DNA of 64,000 nt. It comes from Roseateles oligotrophus (GTDB lineage Bacteria > Pseudomonadota > Gammaproteobacteria > Burkholderiales > Burkholderiaceae_C). Below the pieces are notes generated by a model. The model saw only the letters and a program-made list of their open reading frames with translations, did not search any database and was not told the DNA's origin. Made by a program: the position numbers and the translations under genes. The stretch is from positions 414,360 through 478,359 of the forward strand of contig NZ_JACHLP010000006.1 of the NCBI RefSeq assembly GCF_014204525.1, in the 5' to 3' direction. The stretch's first letter is position 1. Every line of letters starts with the position of its first letter. Shown here one piece after another: positions 35,716-44,512 of this stretch.

Positions 35716-36480
35716 ATGAGCATCAAGACCGCAATCGTCAACGGCGTGGCCAGCATCGAGATCGCCCGCCCCGAGAAGAAGAATGCACTGACCCGCGTGA
35801 TGTACCAGGCCATGGCCGATGCCCTGGTCGCCGCCAATGGCGACAAGAGCGTGCGCGCCGTGCTGATCCAGGGTCAGCCCGGCATCTTCACCTCGGGCAA
35901 TGACATCGAGGACTTCATGAGCAGCCCGCCGCGGGACGAGGACGCCCCGGTGTTCCAGTTCATGCGTGCGCTGCTGAACTGCGAGAAGCCGGTGATCGCC
36001 GCCGTCAATGGCGCCGCCATCGGCATCGGCACCACCTTGCTCTTGCACTGCGACTTCGTTTATGTGGCCGACGACGCCCGCCTGGCCATGCCTTTTGTGG
36101 GCTTAGGGCTGGTGCCCGAGTTCGGCTCCAGCATCGTCGTGCCTCGTCTGATGGGCCATGCCAAGGCGGCCGAGAAGCTGCTGCTGGGCGACCCCTTCAC
36201 CGGGGCCGATGCGGTGGAATGCGGCATCGCCAATGCCGTGCTGCCCGCCGGCGAGGTGGTCAACCACGCCCGCCGCGTGGCCGAGCGCTTCAACACCCTG
36301 GCGCCCAGCGCCGTGCGTGAGAGCAAGCGCCTGATGCGCCGCCACAGCCAGGAGCAGGTGCTGGAGACCATCCGGCACGAGGCCGAGATCTTCGGTGCCC
36401 GCCTGCGTTCGCCCGAGGCCATGGAGGCCTTCCAGGCCTTCTTCCAGAAGCGTGCGCCGGACTTCTCCAAGTTCGACTGA
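35716..36480 (+). CDS. Enoyl-CoA hydratase/isomerase family protein
   Basis: The 254-residue crotonase-fold protein has the oxyanion-hole segments GIFTSGNDIEDF and NGAAIGIGTTLLLHCD. In the active-site helix the first hydratase Glu is absent (PFVGLGLVPEFGSS), while the second Glu is present in PEFG. That single-Glu pattern resembles delta3-delta2-enoyl-CoA isomerases, which prepare unsaturated fatty acids for beta-oxidation. ATG 35716 has AGGAG 9 bp upstream. It is downstream of a terminator and probably has its own promoter. Confidence 0.88.
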   Translation: MSIKTAIVNGVASIEIARPEKKNALTRVMYQAMADALVAANGDKSVRAVLIQGQPGIFTSGNDIEDFMSSPPRDEDAPVFQFMRALLNCEKPVIAAVNGAAIGIGTTLLLHCDFVYVADDARLAMPFVGLGLVPEFGSSIVVPRLMGHAKAAEKLLLGDPFTGADAVECGIANAVLPAGEVVNHARRVAERFNTLAPSAVRESKRLMRRHSQEQVLETIRHEAEIFGARLRSPEAMEAFQAFFQKRAPDFSKFD

Positions 36481-36486
36481 AGGCGC

Positions 36487-38598
36487 TCAGCCTGCGCTCT
36501 GTTCATCGGGCGGCTGCTGCGGCCCCTTGACGGGGATCCAGACCTTGAACTCCGTGCCCTGGCCGGGCTCGGATTCCAGTTCGATGCGGCCGCCGTGTTT
36601 TTTGACGATGGAGAAGGACAGCGACAGGCCCAGGCCCGTGCCCTTGCCCACCGGCTTGGTGGTGAAAAAGGGTTCGAAGATGCGCCGCGCCACCTCCGGG
36701 CTCATGCCGCTGCCCGTGTCGCGCACCGAGACGCAGACCCAGTCGTCCGCATGCCGGGTGCTCAGCGTGATCAGGCCGCGCTCGGGGATGGCGTGGGCGG
36801 CATTGACGATCAGATTCATGAAGACTTGGTTGAGCTGGGCCGCCAGGCAGCGCACCAGGGGCAGGGCCGCATAGTCCTTGCGCACCTCGGCCTTGTACTT
36901 GACCTCGTTCATGACCACATTGAGCGTGGAGTCCAGGCCGGCGTTGATGTCGGCGTCCTGCCAGTCGGCCTGATCGACGCGCGAGAAGTCTTTCAGGTCC
37001 TGCACGATCTTCTTGACCCGCACCAGGCCGTCGTCGCTCTCGCTCAGCAGCAGCGGCAGGTCTTCGGCCAGGAAGTCCATGTCCAGCTCCTCGCGCTGGC
37101 GCCGGATCTCCTCGCGCAGCGCGGGGGCCGGCGGCTCCAGGCCGGCCCGCTCGTAGCTTTGCAGCAGCTTGAGCATGCCTTCCACATAGCGGCGCAGCGT
37201 GCCCAGATTGGAGCTGACGAAGCCGATGGGGTTGTTGATCTCGTGGGCCACGCCGGCGGCCAGCTGGCCGATGGAGGCCATTTTTTCCGATTGCAGCAGC
37301 TGGTTCTGGGCGTCTTCCAACTGGGCGTTGGTCTCCTGGATGCGCTCGAAATTCTGCTGCAGCTCGGCCTGCACGCGCCGCACCTCGCTGCGGTCCTGCA
37401 GCAGCCACCAGGTGCCCGCCGTGGGGTTGTTGATGTCGGCCACGTAGGCAATCATCTGCACCCACAGGCAGCCGCTCTGCTGGGTGCGCATCTCCATCTC
37501 GTGCATCAGGGACTGGCCCTGGGACAGCACCGGATAGGCGACCCGGCCCAGGCCCTCGAAGGCCGCATCGTCGCGGAACAATTCGCGGGTGCTGCGGCCC
37601 ACCGGCGACTGCTCGCCGAACTCGAACATCTCGGCGAATTTTTTGTTGCTGAAGGTGATATGACCCTTGGCCGTGGAGATGATGCCCACCGAGGCGTTCT
37701 CCAGAAAGGCGCCCAGCTCCTGGTGCATATTCAGCAACTCGGCGCTGCGCTGCGCGACGGTGGCTTCCAGCTCATTGCGGTGGCGCTTGATCTCCTCCTC
37801 GGCCAGGCGCCGCGCCGTCACGTCTTGCAAGGTCTCGATGGCGCCCACCACCTTGCCCTGGCCATCGGTCAGCGGTGCGGCGGTCAGGTAGAGCCAGCGC
37901 CCGCCCTCGCCCACGGCGGGGAAGAACTCCTCGGCCTCGTAGGCGTTGCGGATCAGCGCCGAGGGCCGGTAGGGGCGGCTGCCCTGGCCGCCGTCGCCGC
38001 TCAGCAAGCCGTCCACCAGCAGGTCGGCCAGCAAGGGCTGGCGCTCGGGGTAGAAGGCCTGCCAGGCCTCGCGCAGGCCCAGCGTCAAATCGGTCGCGTC
38101 CAGGCCGGTCAGCGTGGCGCAGGCCACATTCCATTGCGTGACCCGGTGCTCGGCGTCGATGACGAAGGTGGCGACCGGGTTGTTCTCGATGATCTGGTGC
38201 AGCACCCGGCTCAGGTCCAGCAAGCTGGTCTGCACATGGCGGATGTCGCTGAGGTCCTGGCAGGTCATGACCACCAGCGCGCTGCCCTCAAAGCAGACTT
38301 TGCGGGCGTTCAGCTCCAGGTAGCGCACGGCGCCGCTGGCGGTCTGGGCGGCCGCCTCGGCGGCCGGCAGCTCATCGCTCTCACTGAGGCAGCGCAGGCC
38401 GTAGTGGTGCAGGGCCTGACGGCTTTCCGGCGTGGCCCAGGCATCGAATCGCATGGCCTGCAGGGCCGGCAAGTCATAGCCCAACAGGCGCTGCATGGCG
38501 GCGTTGGCGAACAATACCTCCGTACCCGCATGGACCAGGGTGGGGGCGCTGACGGCGGCAATGGCCGCGACAAAGTCTGCGGGCAGCATCGGACTCAC
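36487..38598 (-). CDS. Soluble multi-PAS sensor histidine kinase
   Basis: The 703-residue kinase has no clear membrane helix. It has three PAS-like sensor domains (about residues 15-110, 130-265 and 290-405), a coiled coil, the HisKA H-box (GVAHEINNPIGFV), and the HATPase with N-box (NQVFMNLIVNAAHAI), G1 (DTGSGM) and GKGTGLGLSLS. It lacks its own receiver, so it should phosphorylate a separate regulator. Its start overlaps the stop of the REC gene at 38595 by 4 bp, and it is last in a six-gene operon containing three receiver domains, its likely targets. Confidence 0.94.
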   Translation of the reverse strand: MSPMLPADFVAAIAAVSAPTLVHAGTEVLFANAAMQRLLGYDLPALQAMRFDAWATPESRQALHHYGLRCLSESDELPAAEAAAQTASGAVRYLELNARKVCFEGSALVVMTCQDLSDIRHVQTSLLDLSRVLHQIIENNPVATFVIDAEHRVTQWNVACATLTGLDATDLTLGLREAWQAFYPERQPLLADLLVDGLLSGDGGQGSRPYRPSALIRNAYEAEEFFPAVGEGGRWLYLTAAPLTDGQGKVVGAIETLQDVTARRLAEEEIKRHRNELEATVAQRSAELLNMHQELGAFLENASVGIISTAKGHITFSNKKFAEMFEFGEQSPVGRSTRELFRDDAAFEGLGRVAYPVLSQGQSLMHEMEMRTQQSGCLWVQMIAYVADINNPTAGTWWLLQDRSEVRRVQAELQQNFERIQETNAQLEDAQNQLLQSEKMASIGQLAAGVAHEINNPIGFVSSNLGTLRRYVEGMLKLLQSYERAGLEPPAPALREEIRRQREELDMDFLAEDLPLLLSESDDGLVRVKKIVQDLKDFSRVDQADWQDADINAGLDSTLNVVMNEVKYKAEVRKDYAALPLVRCLAAQLNQVFMNLIVNAAHAIPERGLITLSTRHADDWVCVSVRDTGSGMSPEVARRIFEPFFTTKPVGKGTGLGLSLSFSIVKKHGGRIELESEPGQGTEFKVWIPVKGPQQPPDEQSAG

Positions 38599-39158
38599 CA
38601 GCGCACCTCCCCCGGGTCTTCCAGCAGGATGGCGCCGTCCTCACTCCATTGCACCTGGGTGATGCCGGGCTCCAGTTGCTCCAGCCTGCGCAACTCCAGA
38701 TCCTGTGCGCTCAGCTGGCCTTGCTGTTGGCGAAGGAGATCGGCCAGGCGCCTGTTTTCGAGGTCGAGTTCGCGGATGCGCAGCAGCTCGCGCACGCCGC
38801 ACAGCAGCTCGTGGTCGTTCCAGGGTTTGGAGATGAAGCGTTGGATGGCCGCTTCGTTGATGGCCGCGGTCAGACCATTGAGATCGGTATAGCCCGACAA
38901 GATGACGCGTGCGCAGTCGGGCTGCAGCGCGCGCAGGCCGCAGAGCAGCTGCACGCCATTCATCTGCGGCATGCGGTAGTCGGAGATCGCCAGCGCGAAG
39001 CTGCATTCCTCGGCCCGCCGCAAGGCCTGCAGCGGGTCGCTGAAGCTCTCCACCTTGTAGGGCTGCTGTTGTGCGTCCTGCAGGCCCAGGCGCAAGAGGC
39101 GCTTGAGCGCGTAGAGGATGTTGGGCTCATCGTCCACCAGCAGAATGGTTTGCGTCAT
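38595..39158 (-). CDS. Response regulator with receiver domain and short coiled-coil tail
   Basis: The 187-residue protein has an N-terminal receiver (VDDEP acidic pair, phosphoacceptor Asp in LAISDYRMPQMNG, switch VILSGYTD, Lys in ISKPWNDH) and a 60-residue helical tail without a known output domain. It resembles the receivers of the two larger proteins in the same operon. It may work through protein contact, for example with the HD-GYP or EAL protein. It lies 14 bp after the REC-HD-GYP gene and overlaps the kinase gene. Confidence 0.92.
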   Translation of the reverse strand: MTQTILLVDDEPNILYALKRLLRLGLQDAQQQPYKVESFSDPLQALRRAEECSFALAISDYRMPQMNGVQLLCGLRALQPDCARVILSGYTDLNGLTAAINEAAIQRFISKPWNDHELLCGVRELLRIRELDLENRRLADLLRQQQGQLSAQDLELRRLEQLEPGITQVQWSEDGAILLEDPGEVRW

Positions 39159-39172
39159 GGCTTCTCCGGGCT

Positions 39173-40516
39173 TTAGAGGCGTGGAATGGCGTCGGAAGCA
39201 GCTGGCTGCCTGGCGTCGCTGCGGCGGATGTAGAGCTGCAGCTTGGCGCCCTCGCGCTGGGCGAATTCACGCACCTGGCGCACGACGCGGGCGTCGAAGA
39301 CGAAACCGGCCGCCAGCAGCAAGGTGCCTTGCGGGCTGGTCAGATCACGGGCCAGCACCATGCCTTCTTCCAGCTCGGTGGCATTGAGCAAGCGGTCGTC
39401 GCTGACGGTTTCGGCTTTTTCCTTCAGGGCTTCGCCAAAGGCTTCGACCACCTGCTCCTCGTAGCGCGTGCCCGCGCCACCTCGGATCAGTGCCAGGGCT
39501 TCGGCGGCGCTGTAGCGCCGTTCGGCCAGGCGCCCGCTTTGCAGACCCATATAGTCGGCCGCGACGGCCAGAGCCTGCGTGGCCTGGGGCAGGTCGGGGC
39601 CTTTCAGCCCGTCGGGAAAGCCTTTGCCGTCCAGCCTCTCATGCTGGGAGCGCACATGGCGCGCCGCTTTTTGCAACTGCGCCAGCGGCATCAAGGCGGC
39701 CTCGGCACTGAGCGTGTGGCGCTTGAAGCGGAGCAACTCCTCGCCCACCAGCACCGACATGGGTTTGCGCAGCATGGCATCGGGGAAACCGATCTTGCCC
39801 ACCTCGTGCAGCAGGCCGGCGATGTAGACATCCTGCTCGACCGAGCGGCCCAGCTTGAGCCGCCGGGCGGTCAGCTGCGCCAGCTGGGCCACCTGGCGCG
39901 AGTAGCCGGCCAGGCTGCCATCGCGCAACTCCGTCAGACCGGCAAACACATTGATGGAGAGCAGGAAATTGTCTTGCAGCTGGGCATAGGCCTGCTCCAG
40001 CATGGCGTTGATCTGCTCGATCTCCTGGGTGCGTGCCTTGACCCGCGCCTCCAGGCCGGCGTTGAGCGATTGCAGCTCCTCGTTCTGTCGTTGCGTGAGG
40101 CTGAGCAGGGCGGCATTCTCTTGCTCCAGGCGGCGCCGGTTGAGGCCGTCAGCGACCGTCAGCAGCATGTTCTGATCGTCCCAGGGCTTGGCGACGTAGC
40201 GGTGGATCTCGCCCCGGTTGATGGCGGCAATCGTCGATCCCACATCGGCGTAACCGGTGAGCAGGATGCGTATCGTCCCGGGCCAGCGCAGGCGCACCTG
40301 TTCCAGGAACTGCGCGCCGTCCATCACCGGCATGCGCATATCGGAGATCACCAGCGCCACCGCCTCCTGTTCCAGCAGAGCCAGGCCGGCCGCGCCGCTC
40401 TCGGCCATCAAGACCTTGTAGCCCTGCGGCCGCAGCAGGCGGCGCAGGGCGCTGAGGATGGACGGTTCGTCATCCACACATAAGATCACGGCTTGTTCGA
40501 TGGCGGACTCGGTCAT
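39173..40516 (-). CDS. Receiver–HD-GYP-type response regulator with HD-to-HE change
   Basis: The 447-residue protein has a receiver (Asp59 in LVISDMRMP), a coiled coil (about 130-185), and a HD-GYP-related domain. In the metal site the usual HD is LLHEVGK (His237, Glu238). The C-terminal GYP region reads HERLDGKGFPDGL. HD-GYP proteins of this kind are often c-di-GMP phosphodiesterases, but the HE substitution makes activity uncertain. ATG 40516 is chosen because it starts just before the conserved receiver; the open frame extends upstream into the HDOD gene. It is 11 bp after the HDOD gene stop. Confidence 0.9.
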   Translation of the reverse strand: MTESAIEQAVILCVDDEPSILSALRRLLRPQGYKVLMAESGAAGLALLEQEAVALVISDMRMPVMDGAQFLEQVRLRWPGTIRILLTGYADVGSTIAAINRGEIHRYVAKPWDDQNMLLTVADGLNRRRLEQENAALLSLTQRQNEELQSLNAGLEARVKARTQEIEQINAMLEQAYAQLQDNFLLSINVFAGLTELRDGSLAGYSRQVAQLAQLTARRLKLGRSVEQDVYIAGLLHEVGKIGFPDAMLRKPMSVLVGEELLRFKRHTLSAEAALMPLAQLQKAARHVRSQHERLDGKGFPDGLKGPDLPQATQALAVAADYMGLQSGRLAERRYSAAEALALIRGGAGTRYEEQVVEAFGEALKEKAETVSDDRLLNATELEEGMVLARDLTSPQGTLLLAAGFVFDARVVRQVREFAQREGAKLQLYIRRSDARQPAASDAIPRL

Positions 40517-40527
40517 GACTTGGGGGC

Positions 40528-41373
40528 TCAGCAGATCGCCAGGGCTTGGCAAAGAGACTCGTGGCGGGTTTCGGTCTGCTTGCAAACAGCCAGCAATTGG
40601 GCGTTGGACAGCCCGAGGCGCTGCCAGCCGGCCAGGCTGAAAACGGGCACGGCGTCACCCGGATCACCACCCAGATCCAGTGCATGGCAGAGGTTGTCGG
40701 CCAGATGGATCAGATCCACCAGCAGGTCCGGTTCCCTCAGCTCGGTCTGATGGTGCAGGGCGATGCAGCGAATCAGTTGTGGTGGTAGCAGCCATTGCTC
40801 GGCCAATTGGGCGCCGGCCTCGCAGTGCGTCAAACCCAGCCGCGACTGTTCTGCCTCCAACAGGGGCAGGTCTTGTTCCTGCTGCCACTGCAGCAGTTCG
40901 GAATAGGTTTCGGGCAGGGCCAGGGCCAGAGCCAGGCGGCCGATATCGTGCAGCAGCCCGGCGCTGAAGGCCGTCGCTGCTTCGAGCTCGCACAGAGGGG
41001 CCATGGCTTCTGCCGCCAAGGCCACGCCGATGGCGTGGCGCCAGAAGGGGCGTAGTGCAAAAGCCGGGCAGCGCTGCGGATCGAAGGCGTCCACCAGCGC
41101 CGCCGCGACGGCGATATTGCGCAGCGAGCGCAGGCCGACGATGGCGGCGGCGTCGTTCACCGAGGTGATCTGCCGCGACAGGCCGAAGAAGGGCGAGTTG
41201 GCCAGGCGCAGCAGCTTGGCCGTGATGGCCTGGTCCAGCGCGACTTTGGCCGACACCGATTCGACATCGGCCTGTGGGTCGTTGAGCGAGCCCAGCAGGT
41301 CCAGTACCACGCCGCGCAGGGACGGCAGTTCGCGCACCCGCTGTAGCGACTCGGCCGCCTCTTTGACTTTCAT
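40528..41373 (-). CDS. HDOD-domain signalling protein
   Basis: The 281-residue protein is an HDOD domain. It contains VALDQAITAKLLRLANSPFF, INAI-like helices, and an HD motif in LLHDIGRLAL, without the full metal set of active HD phosphohydrolases. HDOD proteins act as regulatory scaffolds in c-di-GMP and chemotaxis networks. ATG 41373 has GGGAG 9 bp upstream and overlaps the stop of the preceding small ORF (ATGA). It lies within the six-gene signalling operon. Confidence 0.93.
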   Translation of the reverse strand: MKVKEAAESLQRVRELPSLRGVVLDLLGSLNDPQADVESVSAKVALDQAITAKLLRLANSPFFGLSRQITSVNDAAAIVGLRSLRNIAVAAALVDAFDPQRCPAFALRPFWRHAIGVALAAEAMAPLCELEAATAFSAGLLHDIGRLALALALPETYSELLQWQQEQDLPLLEAEQSRLGLTHCEAGAQLAEQWLLPPQLIRCIALHHQTELREPDLLVDLIHLADNLCHALDLGGDPGDAVPVFSLAGWQRLGLSNAQLLAVCKQTETRHESLCQALAIC

Positions 41374-41546
41374 CGGGGCGGCTCCCCCGTGTCGCCACGT
41401 CGGTGACGCAGCAGCAGGTAGAGCAGGGGATTGATATCGCCTTGCCGCAAGCTGTGGCGGAACAGCTGCGTCAGGCGCAACTGGGCCGCTGATGGCTTGG
41501 CGGCCGGTGCCGGCGGCTCCTGCTCGGGGCTGTTGGTATTTCTCAT
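41370..41546 (-). CDS. Small 58-residue protein, translationally coupled to the HDOD gene
   Basis: An open frame from ATG 41546 to TGA 41370-41372 encodes 58 residues: a Pro/Ala/Gln-rich N-terminus, then LRLTQLFRHSLRQGD, then LLYLLLRHRR. It starts 3 bp after the stop of the EAL gene and its TGA overlaps the HDOD ATG (ATGA). The tight fit argues for real translation. No family is recognised. The central part could form an amphipathic helix. It may be a small adaptor or a translation-coupling leader. Confidence 0.6.
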   Translation of the reverse strand: MRNTNSPEQEPPAPAAKPSAAQLRLTQLFRHSLRQGDINPLLYLLLRHRRGDTGEPPR

Positions 41547-41549
41547 GCC

Positions 41550-44393
41550 TCAAACCCTTTCCATGCTCTGTTGCTCGGGCATCAACAACAGCAACCAGCC
41601 GCGTGAAGTGCTCCGGCCCGCTGGGTCCACGGCGCCACCCTTCAAGCTGCGGTAGAGCGCATGAAAGCCTTGTTCGCGCAGTTGGACATGGGCGGCGTTA
41701 CCGTTTTGCCCTCGCCAAAGGGTCTGCAGGCCTTCGGGTAACACATCCTCTGCCTGCTGGCCCAGAGGTGATTGATGAGGGAATATAGATTCCGCTTGTT
41801 CGTTGATATAACTAATTAAGCCATCGTTATCGCCGCCAATCATCGGGATCGGGATGCATTCCAGCAGCTCGCGCAATAGCTGGAGGCTGGCCCCCTCGCG
41901 CCCTATCTGTTCGGCCTGGGACTGCAGCAGCTGCTGCAGGCGCCGATTGACCTCGGCCAGCTCTTGATTCATTTCGCTGACGGCGGTGCTGAGACGCTGG
42001 TTCTCATCACTCAGCTCCTTGCGGCGAAAGGCCTCCTCCACATGGGCGCGCAGGCGCTCGTCATCCCAGGGTTTGGTCAGGAATTTGTAGATGGCACCTT
42101 CGTTGATCGCGTCGGTGACGGACTGCAATTCGGTATAGCCCGACAGCACCATGCGCACGGTGGCCGGGTAAAGCTCCTTGGCTCGGCGCAGGAATTCGAC
42201 CCCGGTCATGCCGGGCATGCGCTGGTCCGAGATGATCACGTCCACATTGTGCTCGGCCAGCTTTTGCAAGCCCTCGGCGCCGTTGCTGGCCGTGACGATG
42301 TGGTAGCCATCGCGGCGCAGCAGGCGGCGCAGCGAAGAGACGATATTGTCTTCATCGTCCACCAGCAGCAGGGTACGTTCGCGTTCGCGCCTGAACAATT
42401 GCTCGGGCAGGCAGCGACCTTCCCTGAGCAAGGCGGCAAAGTCCTCGGCCGCCAGCGGCCGGCTGAAATAAAAGCCCTGCATCTGGTTACAGCTGTGCGC
42501 CATCAGCAGGGCCAATTGCCCCTCGGTCTCCACCCCTTCGGCCAGCACGCGCATCTGCAGGCTGTGTGCCATATTGATGACGGCCCGGGTCATGGAGACA
42601 TCGTGGGCGGCGGCCGCCACGTCATGGACGATGCTGCGGTCAATCTTCACCACGTCAATGGGCAGCTTGCGCAGATAGCCGAGATTGGAATAGCCGGTGC
42701 CGAAATCGTCCAGCGAGATCTCCACCCCCAGGGCTTTCAAGGCACCCAGGGCGCGCACGAGGTGGGGGCTTTCATCGACGAAGATGCTTTCGGTGATTTC
42801 CAGCCCCAGATAGCGCGGGTCCATGCCGGTTTCGCGCAAGACGTTCTGAATGCGCCAGGCGATGTCGGGCTGCTGCAACTGCCGGGCCGACAGATTGACG
42901 GCCAGGCGCACACCGGGCAGGCCCTGGTCTTGCCAGGCCATGTGCTGGATGCAGGCCTGGCGCAACACCCATTCGCCCAGCTCCAGGATCAGGCCGCTTT
43001 CCTCGGCGATGGGAATGAACTCGACCGGCGATATCGGGCCCCGCACCGGATCGACCCAGCGCAGCAGCACCTCGGCGCCGCAGACCTTGCCCCGGGACAG
43101 CTCCAGCTGGGGCTGGAAGGCCAGGCTGAGGCCCTCGGTGGCCAGCGCCCGCCGCAGGCCAGCCTCCAGCCCAAGGCGGGAGACCGCGCGCACATGGTGC
43201 TCGGGGTCGTAAATGCAGACCTGATGATCATCCAGTTCGCGCGCACGCTTGAGCGCTGCCTGGGCCTGGTGCAGCAGGCGTTGTGGCGCATCGTTCTCGC
43301 CGCTGCTCAGGCAGAGGCCGGCGGCGCAGCTGGGTTGCAGTTGGGCCTCGCCCAGCTCCAGCGGACGCGCCAACCGTTCGCACAGGTCTTTTGCCTGTTG
43401 CAAGGCCTGTTCCTGCTGCTCCGGTCCGACGGCGGGCGTCTCCAGCAGCAGCACGAATTCGCCCAGCCCCAGGTGGGCCAGCACGCCGCGGTTGCCGGCC
43501 TGCTCGCTCAGGCGCTGGCTGATGATTTGCAGCAAACGGTCGCCACCCTCGTAGCCCAGCGAATCCATCACCATGCCCAGTTGCTCCAACTGCAGGGCCA
43601 GCACGGCCAGGCCCCGCTGCTCGGCCTGGCAGCGGGACTGGACGGCTTGCAGCCTTTCCAGCAGGGCCGAGCGGTTGAACAGGCCGGTGACGGGGCAGCA
43701 ATTGGCCAGCAGCTGGACGCGTTGCTCCACGTCACGCTGTTGGGTGATGTCTTGCAGCAGGGTCAGGCTGCGACGCGGCCAGCCCTTGTCGTCGACTTCG
43801 ATGATGGCCCGGTGCAAGACGGTGCGCAGACTGCCATCGGCGCGGATGATGCGATGCTGGAACTCGCAGGGCTGTTGCGGCGTCACCGCCCGGCAATGGC
43901 GGTCGACCCGTTCGCGCTCGCCGCGCGGTACACGCAGATACAGCCAGTCCGGGTCCAGCGGGGCGTCCGTCCAGGGTTCGCCGAACAAGCGGGCCATGCC
44001 GGCCGTCCAGCGCACCGTGTCGCTCATCAAATCCGTCTCGGCGCAGCCCAGCTGGGCCAGTTCCTCGGCGTGATCGAGCAAGCGCGCACGGTGCACCAGA
44101 GCGCGCCGGCCTTGCCCTAGATCCTGCACGATCAATCTGGCCATGAGCAACAAGGCCAGCAGCAGCAGGCCGGTCAGCAGCAGCACCTGGTGGGACTCTT
44201 CCAGCAGGTTTTGCTGGCGAGCGTTGTGCAATTGCTGATAGCTAGGCAGGCCCACGGCCATTGCGGCCAGCAACAAGGAAATCAGCAGCTTGCGCTGCAG
44301 GCTCAGCCTAACAAGACTCTGCCAAGCCGCGCTCAACAAGCTGGCTTGTGTGCTGCCAAAGGACTCTGGGCCTGGCGATCCCCGGGTATCCAT
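41550..44393 (-). CDS. Membrane PAS–GGDEF(degenerate)–EAL–receiver protein
   Basis: The 947-residue protein has two N-terminal membrane helices (about 33-52 and 68-90), a PAS domain (about 110-220), a GGDEF domain whose signature is GLGEF at 309-313 (so synthesis is unlikely), and an intact EAL domain. The EAL signatures are EVL at 441-443, NLSARQLQ, LEITES, DDFGTGYSNL, VKIDRSI and EGVETEGQ. A receiver follows (LLLVDDED, IISDQRMPGMTG, LTKPWDD) and a C-terminal PAS-like segment. It probably degrades c-di-GMP under control of phosphorylation. It is first in the six-gene operon. Confidence 0.93.
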   Translation of the reverse strand: MDTRGSPGPESFGSTQASLLSAAWQSLVRLSLQRKLLISLLLAAMAVGLPSYQQLHNARQQNLLEESHQVLLLTGLLLLALLLMARLIVQDLGQGRRALVHRARLLDHAEELAQLGCAETDLMSDTVRWTAGMARLFGEPWTDAPLDPDWLYLRVPRGERERVDRHCRAVTPQQPCEFQHRIIRADGSLRTVLHRAIIEVDDKGWPRRSLTLLQDITQQRDVEQRVQLLANCCPVTGLFNRSALLERLQAVQSRCQAEQRGLAVLALQLEQLGMVMDSLGYEGGDRLLQIISQRLSEQAGNRGVLAHLGLGEFVLLLETPAVGPEQQEQALQQAKDLCERLARPLELGEAQLQPSCAAGLCLSSGENDAPQRLLHQAQAALKRARELDDHQVCIYDPEHHVRAVSRLGLEAGLRRALATEGLSLAFQPQLELSRGKVCGAEVLLRWVDPVRGPISPVEFIPIAEESGLILELGEWVLRQACIQHMAWQDQGLPGVRLAVNLSARQLQQPDIAWRIQNVLRETGMDPRYLGLEITESIFVDESPHLVRALGALKALGVEISLDDFGTGYSNLGYLRKLPIDVVKIDRSIVHDVAAAAHDVSMTRAVINMAHSLQMRVLAEGVETEGQLALLMAHSCNQMQGFYFSRPLAAEDFAALLREGRCLPEQLFRRERERTLLLVDDEDNIVSSLRRLLRRDGYHIVTASNGAEGLQKLAEHNVDVIISDQRMPGMTGVEFLRRAKELYPATVRMVLSGYTELQSVTDAINEGAIYKFLTKPWDDERLRAHVEEAFRRKELSDENQRLSTAVSEMNQELAEVNRRLQQLLQSQAEQIGREGASLQLLRELLECIPIPMIGGDNDGLISYINEQAESIFPHQSPLGQQAEDVLPEGLQTLWRGQNGNAAHVQLREQGFHALYRSLKGGAVDPAGRSTSRGWLLLLMPEQQSMERV

Positions 44394-44512
44394 GCGCTTT
44401 GACGAGGCGTCAGTGAATGCCTAGTTCAGAATGCTCGCAGCTGCTTTGGCTAGGTCTCATCGCGGTCCCCTTTTTTCGGTATTTTTCAATCCGATAAAAA
44501 ACACGGTTAGCT

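Noticed and set aside
36595-38892. 765-codon plus-strand frame opposite the histidine kinase
   Set aside because: It is antisense to a kinase with all motifs intact, and no recognisable domain is present.
41964-44120. 718-codon plus-strand frame opposite the EAL protein
   Set aside because: It is a shadow of a well-supported multi-domain gene.
44490-44498. CCGATAA as a sigma-28 (flagellar) -10 element
   Set aside because: It is on the plus strand with no gene downstream in that direction and no matching -35 at the proper distance.
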